The notes beneath the pieces were generated by a model. That model searched no databases, was not told where the DNA came from, and saw only the letters and a program-made list of their open reading frames with translations. DNA of 64,000 nucleotides from Symbiodinium natans. Lineage: Eukaryota > Sar > Dinophyceae > Suessiales > Symbiodiniaceae. Location: positions 1 to 64,000 of the forward strand of contig CAJNDS010000405.1 of assembly GCA_905221605.1 (NCBI GenBank). The letters are read 5' to 3'. A program made the translations under genes and the position numbers. Shown piece after piece: positions 49,054 through 58,335 of this stretch. The first letter of the stretch is position 1. Every line of letters begins with the position of its first letter.

Positions 49054-52000
49054 TGCAGGCGTGGTCGTGGTCGTGGTGGTCGACGTGGTGGTGGTGGTGC
49101 CTCAGACCATGGGAGTCACCCCCCCCCCCCCCCCCACTTCAACACCCACACGAAAAAAACTCAGAAGTTTGGTGTATTGGGGGTCAACACCCGAAACCCT
49201 AAGCCACTCTAAACTATTAAGGGCTATAAGTCAAAAGCCACCCCTTCCTGAAACGCTCCTTAATGATCTCCCGACGGTCGTTTTTTTCTTTGCCGCTGCC
49301 GGCGTGGTACCTTCGACTGCTACGTACGACTGCAAGCGACTCCCACCACCCCAAACTCTGGGTGTAGGGTTTCGGGTTTAGGGTTTAGGGTTTAGGGTTC
49401 CTATGAACACCTCTGAAGGGAAATGGAGATCCCCCCTGTGAACAACTCTTTGAGGAAAGGGTTTAGGGTTCCTATGAACACCCCCTTAAGGGAAGTAGAG
49501 ATCCCCCCTGTGAATAACTCTTTGAGGAAAGGGTTTAGGGTTTCGGGTTTAGGGTTTAGGGTTTAGGGTTTAAGGGAAGTGGAGATCCCCCCTGTGAATA
49601 ACTCTTTGAGGGAAGGAGCCCCTGGGTGGGCCTGTTGTGACTTGAGCCCGTGCCGGGCTTTAACACAGGTCGCGGGCTCAAGCATTCCCAAGAAGCCCTA
49701 AAGCCTGAAGCCTAGAACCTAAAGCCTATAAGCTATAAGCCTAAAGCCTAAAGCCTAAAGCCTAAAGCCTAAAGCCTAAAGCCTAAAGCCTAAAGCCTAA
49801 AGCCTAAAGCCGAAAGCTAAAGCCTAGAACCGTAAAGCCTAAAGGAAAGTAGAGGGGCCCGAACTCCGCAGTTCCCTGCAGGGAAATAGGCAGAACCAGT
49901 TGGAGGGGTAGACCCCAAACCCTAAGCCCGAAAAGTCCTCTGGGCCCAGCTGCTGGTGGTGGTGGTGCTCGTGGTGGTGGTCGTCGAAGTTGTGGTGGTC
50001 GACGTCGTCGTGGAGGTTGTCGTCGTGGAAGTCGTGGTAGATGTCGTGGTGATGGTGGTCGTGGTGATCGTTGTGGTGGAGGTCGTGGTTGTGGTCGTTG
50101 ATGTGCTCGTGGTGGTGGTGGTTGTGCTGGTGGAGGTGGTGGTGATCGTGGTGGTGGTGATGGTTGAGGTGGTGGTGATGGTTGTCGTTGTGATTGTGGT
50201 TGTCGAGGTCGTGGTAGTGCTGGTAGTAGTGCTTGTGGTGGTAGTGCTGGTGGAAGTGCTCGTGGTGGTCGTGGTCGTTGACGTAGTGGTGGTTGTAGAC
50301 GTCGTGGTCGTTGAAGTCGTGGTGGTGGTACTTGTGACCGTGGTTGTGGTGATGGTCGAAGTTGTGGTGGACCTCAGGGAGCGAGGAAGCGAGGGAGAGA
50401 GGGAGAGCAAAGAGAGAGAGAGAGAGAGAGAAAGGCATGGACAGAGAATGACCCATGCACATCAAGCAAACGCAAGCGCCAACCCTAAACCCCATACCCT
50501 AAACCCTAAACCCTAAACCCTAAACCTAAACCTAAACCTAAACCGAGGTGCTCAGGCTCAGGATCAAAGCAACGGGTCCGCAGACAAGCAAGAGCTTACA
50601 GGCTTAGGGCTTCGGCCCCCCAATGCTGCTGAGGGACGTGGAGGTCGTAGTAGTAGTGGTGGTGGTGCTGGTTGTGGTGGTGGTAGTGCTCGTTGTGGTG
50701 CTCGTGGTGGTTGTGGTTGTCGTGATCGTTGTTGTAGAGGTGGTTGTAGAGGTCGTTGTCGTGGTGGTAACTGTGGATGTGGTCGTGATGGTGCTTGTGG
50801 TAGTGGTGGTTGTGCTGGTGGTGGTTGTAGTAATGGTAGTGGTCGATGTAGTGGTAGTGGTTGATGTGGTTGTGATGGTGGTGGTCGTGGTGCTTGTGCT
50901 GGTGCTTGTTGTGGTAGTTGTGGTCGTGATCGTGGTGGTGGTTGTGATCGTTGTTGTCGAGGTGGTCGTGATGGTGGTCGTAGTTGTTGTGGAGGTGGTG
51001 GTAGTGGTTGTCGTTGACGTGGTCGTGGTGGTCGTTGTCGTGGAAGTGGTGGTAGTAGTTTCCATGCAGCCGTCAATGACATATGCGGTGTCCTTGGCAC
51101 TCCAAAACCTAGCACCCTAAACCCTAAACCCTAGTAGCCCCCTAAGTCCATGTCTGTTCGCGGTCAAGGTCGCCCCAAAATTCTGTACCCCTGTTGTTCC
51201 AGCTTTGAGTTTCAACCCGCACCATGAAAGCAATACGCGCACAAAGCAGGGAAGCTCCAAGAGCTTGAAATGTAGGGTTATAGTGAATTTCGGGTTACGG
51301 GTTTAGTGGCTGAATGTAGGGTTATAGTGAATTTCGGGTTATGGGTTTAGTGGCTAAATGTAGGGTTATAGTGAATTTCGGGTTGGTTTAGTGGCTTTAG
51401 GGCTTAGGGCTCAGGACTTGAGGGCTTGGGGCTGAGTGGGCGTGGGGTTTTTAGGCTTGAGGGCAGGCCGAGGCGCATGGCCGGAACAGATCGTCACCTG
51501 ACCACTCCGGTTTTTAGGGGTTTAGGGTTTAGGGTTTAGGGATTCGGGAAACTTCCAAGCTCGACAAGGGGCCTAACATCAGCACAAGAAGAAGCAACTT
51601 GAGAGCCCTTATAAGCCTTAAGGGTCCATGTGCCTTGTGAGTATATACGTGGGCCTTAAAGGGCTTCCTACATCGTGGCTTTAGAGTCCCAAGTATATGG
51701 ATCCTTAGAGGAAAGCCCAAAAGCACGACCCAACGCCGCTTCGCACCGACCTAGCGCCCCCCCTGAACAAAGACCGGGCTCAAGAGTTACCTAGGAATCA
51801 AAAAAGGGCGGCCCTTATTTGGTTTGAAAGGGGGCTTAGAAAGAAACCCTGAACAATAACGGAATAAGGGCCTACTCTGGGAACCCCGCCTAAACCCCCC
51901 TAAAGCCCCCCTTAAACCGCCCCCTCCCTCTCGCAGACCCTGGAGCCGACCCATACCCTGAACTAGCATGGGTCTTCAAGACCCTCCGAAAACTACTCCT

Positions 52001-55000
52001 TGAACATGATCCTCTTGAACCCAGCAAGGACAATTAAGACAATGTCCCAAAGGCCTACCCAGTGAAGAAAGCCCCCTAAACCCTAAACCCTAAGCCCTAA
52101 GCCCTGAAGGAATGCCCCTGACCTTGGGGGTGCCGATGTAGCCGGCAGCGCACTCCACGGTCGCACCGAAATTGTGGATCGCCAGGGAAGCTGGCCGGTT
52201 TAGGTTTTAAGGTTTAGGGGCTCCAAACCCTAAACCCTATAAACCCTAAACCCTAATTAAACCCAAAACCACACAAAGGAGGTGCCGTTTGGGGGTTTCA
52301 GGGTCGGTTAAAGGTTTAGGGTCTAAGGCGTTGAGGGTTTTGAGGGTTAGAACAAGGGCTTTCAACAGGCGCCCAAATTAGAGGGATCGACGGGCGCTAG
52401 CAGGGTGTCTTTCGGAAGGGTTGAGGGTACAGGGTTCGGTGGGAGTTTAAGGTTTGGAGCTCTAGCTTTAAGCTTGGGCGGTCAAAGACGTTAGGTTTAA
52501 CTCTCTAGTAACACTTACCACAATGGGCCATACTTTCTTAACAGGGTTCCCAATACTACAATATTTTGGTCTCTTAGAGGTTGGGTGCTTGAATGGAAAG
52601 CTCCGACCCTAAACCCTAAATCCGAAATCCTAAACCCTTAAACCCAAACCCTAAACCCTCCTGCGTTTGAGCATCAGGCGCCTAAAGCCTTGTAAGGGAC
52701 CTGGAGGCTATGTCGTTTCCGTCAGAGGTTTATGCTTGGGCGAAAAGGTTTAGAGAGGATGTGCCCTGGACACCCCCCTTGTACACACCATTGACTCGAA
52801 GCCAGGAAGCTCTGTCCCGGCAGTTCAACCCTAAACCCTAAACCCTAAACCCTAAACCCGAAACCCTAAAACCCTAAACCCTAAACCCTAAACCCTAAAC
52901 CCTCAACCCTCATCCCAGAAGGGGCCCCCAACAAAAAAAGGCCGGGGATGCTTTCTTTCAAGGTGTAGCCAGTGGTGTCGTCTGGCGACAGGCACATGTC
53001 AGGCTCACACCCAGACACGGCGTACCTTGGGGGGGCGGGGGCTTGGGGGGGTTTGGGGGGGTTTTGCGGCTGAAATTAAGGGCTTAGGGGCATTAGGGGT
53101 GCAGTGTGGGAGGGGTTGAGGGGTTCAGCCTTTCTACTTTCAACTAGAAGCAAAACACATACGCTATTGTATAGCTAAGTAACCCTACAAACTCTGAACC
53201 CTATAAACTCTGAACCCTGAACCCTAAACCTGCACCCTGAACCCGAAGCCCCAAAGCCCAAACCCTGGCCCCTAAACCCTAAACTCCATTAGGAAGGAGA
53301 TCTATGCGAGCTCCCCTTCCCCACAAAGCCACCGAGCTCTACGCGGCGTAGGGTCTTAGGGTTTAAGGGTTTATAGGGTTTAGGCTTGGGCGTTTAGGGT
53401 TTAGGGTTTCGGGGTGCACCGAAAGGATCATAAACCAAAAAAAACCATCACCCGGTAAAGACCCTGCTTCCACGAACTCCAGCCAGGCAGCTCTTGCCCA
53501 TCGGCTGCACATGCCTCTCAAAAGGGCATTTAGAGTTCTGGGCGGTCTTTGGACTTCCTACTCGGTGTAGGTGTTGAGGTTTTGGGGGACTGGGGTAGGC
53601 TGGGGCCTATCCGAACAGTAACGGTTTAGGGTGTAGGGTTTAGGGTTTAGGGTTGAGGGTTTAGGGTTGAGGGTTTAAGGTTTAAGGTTTAATCTCTCGT
53701 GTATTTTGTGTCTCTAGGCCCATTGCAGAGCTCCCGAAACCTCAAGCCTAACCATGCCCTTCCAACCCTAAGACCGGAAGCCCTAAACCCTAAACCCTAA
53801 ACCCTAAACCCTAAACCCTAAACCCTAAACCCTAAACCCTAAACCCTAAACCCTAAACCCTAAACCCTAAACCCTAAACCCTAAACCCTAAACCCTAAAC
53901 CCTAAACCCTAAACCCTAAACCCATCCTCCTGTCAAGCCTTCTGGCTCGCTCGGACGAGAACGACTGGAGACCATAGCAAGGTTCCACTTGGTCTAAAGG
54001 AGTCCCTTTTGGCGGCCACTATTACTTAGGGTACCCAAAACAGGTGCAATTATCTTTAGGAGTGACCACTTGGAGTTTAGGGTTTAGGGTTTGGGGTTTC
54101 GGGTTTGGGGTTTCGGAGCTTAGGGTTTAGGGTTCTTAGAGTTTAGGTTGTAAAGGCCGGTGGCCTCTTTATCTGTTACCCTTATACCTTAATATAGCCC
54201 CTAGATACCCTTATAAGAACCCCCTAGAAAACAGAAACCCTACTTAAAGGAGACCACCAACCCATATTAAGTTTAGGGTTAGGGTTTGGGGCTTAGGGGT
54301 TTACCGTTCTGGGGGACGGGTCAGGCTTCCCAGCGGGAAGCATCTTCCTGCAAGCCCTGAACCCTAAGCAGCAATCAGGCCGGCCCTAAACCCTAAACCC
54401 TAAACCCTAAACCCTAAACCCTAAACCCTAAACCCTAAACCCTAAACCCTAAACCCTAAACCCCAGGTCGAGTTCATGGTTTAGGGTGTTTTGTGCACAA
54501 CTGGGGCGCCTCCTATCGGCAGCGATTGCCACAGAATCCCGAATCCCAAAGAACCCCCTATACCCCCCAAAAACCAGTGTTTAGGGTTTAGGGGTTAGGG
54601 TTTTCCCTAATGTTAGGCACCCCCCCCCCCCGTCGCAAACCCCCCAACGAAGATGCTATTCAGACAAACTTAACCCCCCCCTCCCTCAAACCCTAAACCC
54701 CAAACCCTAAACCCTAAGCCCTAAACCCTAAACCCCAAAACACTAAAATCGTAAAAACCCTTAAACTCCAAAGGCCAAACCTAAAACAACCCCAACCACC
54801 ATGCCGAAGCACCTTTGTCTTGGGTTTGCCGTGGAAGTTCGCGAGGCAGGCCACCTCAGCCGTGGATTTAGGGTTTAGGGTTTAGGGTTGGGAAATTTCT
54901 CTCCGGCCTTTCATGTCTACGTCCTGTGCCTGCAGGGGTTGTCGAAGCGTACATAGAAGGCTTAGGGTTTAGGGTTGAGGGTTTAGGGGTTAGGGTTTAG

Positions 55001-56020
55001 AGTTTAGGGTTTAGGGGTGAAGATATTCACCCCACCTGTTCTGTCTTACCCTCCCTCAAAAACCCTAAACCCTAAACACCATGTTACCCAAAAAAACCTT
55101 GCAACCCCGAACCCTAAACTTTCGGGAGCCTCGACGTCGAAGTTGTGGACGTAGACGCTGGTCTCAGTCCTTTGCCCGTGCAGGTCTTGGAAAGGGCTCA
55201 GGGCTTCTGAAGTTTCAGGCTCCGGCTTGAGTTCCTCATGCCTCTAGATTTCGGACTCCAAGACTCGAGGGTCTGCGGGGTCTTGAGAGTTTAGACCTCA
55301 ACCCTAAACCCCCCCTAAACCCCCCCTAAGCCCCCCCTAAACAACCCTAAACCCCCCTAAACCCCCCCTAAACCCCCTAAAGCCCAACACCTGAAGCCCG
55401 AAAGGACTGAGGGATGTAGCGCACGACACACACCATTCGGCCTCAGCCCTCTGAGCCCCTTTTAAGAGACCCAATACCCCCTTTAATGACAATAGGGTTC
55501 AGGGCCCAAGTTCAGGGTTAGGGTTAGGGTTTAGGGTTTATAGGGTTTAGGGTTTATAGGGTTTAGGGTCTATAGGGTTAGGGTTTAGGGTTCAGGAATT
55601 AGGGTTTCCAAGATGAAGAAAAAGGTTTTTCTAATGAACGCTTTGGGGCTTGGCCTTTAGGTTGAAAGGGTGGTCCCCTTAAAAGGCATTTTTGCACCTT
55701 GCTGATCGCTCCCTACTGGTATATTATATAAGCTTACCAGGAGACCCAAAACATCAACAACACCCTGGCACCTACACCAGGGTCTCTTGCGATTCTGAGC
55801 GAGATGCAAGTGGACTCACTCCTGTCCTGTGTTGTCTGGGCTCTTTGCCACTCGGTATGACAAAGCTGCAAGGTTTAGGCAAATTGGGGGTGGGGTTGCA
55901 AACCCCCCTAAACCCTAAGCCCTAAGCCACACCCCTAAACCTTAAACCCCAAGCCCTAAACCCTACTGCTTTCCAGGCGTCAGCTCGAAGCCAAGCAGCC
56001 CTGCCGGCTTGTGGCAGGTC
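49054..56020 (-). CDS. Gene C 5' part: sushi/CCP-like repeats and Thr/Ser-rich mucin-like exons
   Basis: Exons in transcript order: about 55970-56020, 55130-55162, 54813-54854, about 52955-53025, 52123-52190, 50638-51092, 49951-50372, 49054-49100. The last four join with correct phase (donors GT, GT, GC, and GA at the end). Two related modules can be read: SVYVHNFDVE plus VACLANFHGKPKTK, and SLAIHNFGATVEC plus AAGYIGTPK followed by DTAYVIDGC. SGCEPDMCLSPDDTTGY precedes the second. Cys spacing resembles a CCP/sushi-like fold, but this is a resemblance only. Three exons then encode long Thr/Ser tracts (about 300 residues) of mucin-like type, with mixed ACN, TCN and AGC codons. Extracellular location is inferred. 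Linkage to the 38053-47944 module is suggested by strand, order and compatible phase. The join 52955 to 52123 is unresolved. Confidence 0.6.
49389..49617. repeat. Three direct repeats with TTTAGGG at each junction
   Basis: The unit GAGATCCCCCCTGTGAA plus CAACTCTTTGAGGAAAG occurs three times, the first two preceded by GTTCCTATGAACACC. Each junction carries TTTAGGG units, with an expanded run before the third copy. Confidence 0.85.
49729..49813. repeat. Variant array (CCTAAAG)n
   Basis: About eleven CCTAAAG units, another fixed variant of the telomere-like heptamer, between exons of gene C. Confidence 0.9.
51268..51390. repeat. Three tandem units of about 48 bp
   Basis: AATGTAGGGTTATAGTGAAT followed by TTCGGGTTA and GTTTAGTGGCT, repeated three times with few changes. 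Confidence 0.85.
51776..51886. mobile_element. IR-5 element
   Basis: Left terminus GGGCTCAAGAGTTACCTAGG and right terminus GGGCCTACTCTGGGAACCC. About 110 bp without telomeric insert. Confidence 0.75.
53781..53924. repeat. Interstitial telomere-like array (CCCTAAA)n
   Basis: About twenty perfect heptamers, in the intron between exons 54813-54854 and 52955-53025. Confidence 0.97.
54383..54463. repeat. Interstitial telomere-like array (CCCTAAA)n
   Basis: About eleven perfect heptamers, in the same intron as the 53781 array. Confidence 0.96.
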
Positions 56021-56454
56021 CTTGGCTCTTGGGCGCTTCGTGGATTTAGGGCCTGAGGGTTCCATGGTTTAGGGCTGTTTGGGGGGGGGGGGGGGGGGGG
56101 TAGGGCTTATAGGGTTTAGGGTTCAGGGTTAGGGTTTTGCTGAAGTGGAGAAGCAGCTCCATGTGAACAGCTTAAGCCCAGGTCGAAGTGCGATCGTTGT
56201 GAATTGCAGAACTCCGGCCAACCGTGGCTCAAGCGATGAGGTGCACAAATCGAGAAGTGTACCGCTGGCTTTTGAGGGTTTGGGCCTTCTTGGGGGAAGT
56301 GAGGGGTTGCTGGGTTTGGGAGGGGTCTTCCGGTTTTCGGTTGCCCTTAGTCCTCAAGCCCTTAGGTCCCGTTGGTACCCCATTAAAGGAGGAAGGTTGG
56401 AAGCTGAGTTGTTTTGTTCGGGGGGTTTGATTTCAGGGTCTAGGGAAGATCAGC
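56021..56454. other. Boundary between the telomere-repeat landscape and the retrotransposon
   Basis: A poly-G run (about 56083-56100) and the last TTTAGGG-like units (to about 56138) are followed by 300 bp of ordinary sequence leading to the gag ATG. This should contain the 5' leader and perhaps part of an LTR, but without the 3' end of the element an LTR cannot be delimited. No convincing primer-binding site was recognised. Confidence 0.5.
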
Positions 56455-58335
56455 ATGGCATCCTCTGCGCAAGATGACACGGCACAGAATCGAGAAGTTT
56501 CTGTTCATCAGGTGATGACCGCCCAAGTTAACGCTGATCCTGCTGGAACTTCGCTCGAAGGTGAAACCCACGGCCCTCAGTATGCTGGAATGTGCAATGG
56601 AACATCTGGCGGCAGAGAAGCTGTGGGCACAGAGAGGGAGGGCCGAGCTGGGCCTAGGGGAGCACCCCAACCGGAGGCCTTAGCGCCAGGTCAGTCGTGT
56701 GGATCCACTTATGGGACAATGGGCTCAGCAGTGGGTTTGGCAAGTGGTGCAATGGTTCCGATAGTTGGTGGTGCAAGGTCCGTAAGCAGCAGTGAGATGG
56801 CAATTGGAGCGATGGTGAGTGCTGGATGTAGTTCTGGCAACGAGCCAACGATGGAGATGGCTCCTGGCATGCCCTTGAATGCTATCATCAACGCTTCGCA
56901 ATTGCCACCAACAGAGCATGTGCAGTTTCCGGAAGATGTGCTAGCGGCTCAACTTTCTGGTGCGGCACATGTTGGAGAAGTGGCAAGCTCAGGGCCAACG
57001 AATCCGATGATGCGCTGGATGAGGAGGAGACTGCATGAAGTGTTGGAAGGATTTCAGAGACGGGGTGAGGCCTTTTCAGGTTTCCAGACGCCACCACCTG
57101 CATGGATGTATCCTTCTCCTTGTCCGTCGCCGATGGAACGAGCCTCGCCACCAAGCAGACCGCGAGCTGAGACTTTGTGGACTCAGCAGCAATGGGAAAG
57201 GGTGCAAGGCATGGAGCAAGAGGCTCCCTTGCTGCATCCCCCACGACGTGAAGTTCCGCGTGAATCTGCAAGTACCTCAGATGTTCCGTCAGATGTGGTT
57301 CAGGAAGAGGTCAGACGGCAGATGGCGGGTGTGATGAGCATGCTGAAATCTTCGCAAGATGAGGTGCGGAGGTTGACGGCAGAGCTGGACAAGCGAAGGG
57401 CAATGGATGGGAGAGAGCAGCGGGAGGAAGGAGATGGCCGCCTACCACAACAAGAAGGCGCTCATGCTCGCAATCTAGCTGGACTTTCTGGACCAGGAGG
57501 CAATTCCTTCTTCCCATCAATGCCAGAGGTTCGACAAGCAGGTGATCCTTCTCCTGGGCTTGGAGGTCAAGGAAGGGAAGAGTATCCTCATGTAGGAGGA
57601 AGGAGTGGCCTACCACAACAAGGAGGCGCTCCTCGCAATCTAGGTGGACTTTCTGGACCAGGAGGCTATAATGCACATCCGAGCACTACGTCACCGTCGG
57701 GAATGCCTTCTAGTTCCAGACCAATGCCAGAGTCGGGGGTAAGGCAGCAGCAAAGTGCGACAGCACCCACGGCAAAGGCAGATCCATTGAACGTCTTGGT
57801 CACTGGCATGCAGCAGTTACAAGCGGCTATGCTGAAGCAGATAGGTTCGCAATCCCAACAAACCCCAGAGATTGTGAAACCGGGATCGGCTGTGCTACCG
57901 TCGCTACCATCTCCAACGGAATCTGCTCCGATAGATTATCAAGACTGGGTGTCGTTGCTGCAAACGTATATGGCAGATCTGAGCGACTCGAGCGGCGAAT
58001 GGTGGGCTCGCATCATGGAGTGTGTGAACAGGGCCTACCAAGAGTACCTCAGGTCAACTCCTTATGAGCGACTCACCCTGCAACCTGAGGAACCACCGGA
58101 GCTGATCACTGGACAGTTTTCACGAGTACATGCACGAGCAGCACATCTGATTTTAGCAGCACTGGCAACAGAGGTCAAGTCGGAGCTGGTCGCATCACGA
58201 AAGACAACTGTGATTCAAGCGATGTTCAGGCTCACTATCTTGTACCAGCCGGGAGGAGAAGGAGAACGGCAGTTGATCCTCTCAAAGCTGACTACGCCAA
58301 CTTCGGTGACTAGAATTGGTGGTGGTGCTTCGTGA
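56455..58335 (+). CDS. gag: Copia-like gag (N-terminal and capsid region), 626 codons
   Basis: Open from ATG at 56455 to TGA at 58333-58335. The N-terminal half is low in structure, rich in Gly, Ser, Pro, Gln and Glu. Residues about 330-348 and 386-403 are an internal duplication (LPQQxGAxxRNLxGLSGPGG). The C-terminal part, from about residue 500, has the Trp-rich, helix-like character of a capsid domain (SSGEWWARIMECVNRAYQEY). The frame stops inside what should be continuous capsid sequence, since the next frame carries on with similar capsid-like sequence (EWERWLRRAKVIGLSTPDPS). No zinc finger occurs before the stop. The start was chosen as the first ATG of the long frame; leader length is unknown. 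Acts in particle assembly and RNA packaging by family knowledge. Confidence 0.93.
   Translation: MASSAQDDTAQNREVSVHQVMTAQVNADPAGTSLEGETHGPQYAGMCNGTSGGREAVGTEREGRAGPRGAPQPEALAPGQSCGSTYGTMGSAVGLASGAMVPIVGGARSVSSSEMAIGAMVSAGCSSGNEPTMEMAPGMPLNAIINASQLPPTEHVQFPEDVLAAQLSGAAHVGEVASSGPTNPMMRWMRRRLHEVLEGFQRRGEAFSGFQTPPPAWMYPSPCPSPMERASPPSRPRAETLWTQQQWERVQGMEQEAPLLHPPRREVPRESASTSDVPSDVVQEEVRRQMAGVMSMLKSSQDEVRRLTAELDKRRAMDGREQREEGDGRLPQQEGAHARNLAGLSGPGGNSFFPSMPEVRQAGDPSPGLGGQGREEYPHVGGRSGLPQQGGAPRNLGGLSGPGGYNAHPSTTSPSGMPSSSRPMPESGVRQQQSATAPTAKADPLNVLVTGMQQLQAAMLKQIGSQSQQTPEIVKPGSAVLPSLPSPTESAPIDYQDWVSLLQTYMADLSDSSGEWWARIMECVNRAYQEYLRSTPYERLTLQPEEPPELITGQFSRVHARAAHLILAALATEVKSELVASRKTTVIQAMFRLTILYQPGGEGERQLILSKLTTPTSVTRIGGGAS

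Noticed and set aside
49956-51120. Plus-strand poly-Val frames over the GTN tracts
   Set aside because: The minus-strand Thr/Ser reading shows synonymous codon variation, splice borders in phase and neighbouring Cys-rich exons, so the plus-strand frame is the shadow.
56340-56454. Primer-binding site and 5' LTR of the copia element
   Set aside because: TGGTACC at about 56374 only loosely resembles an initiator-tRNA site, and no 3' LTR is available for comparison.
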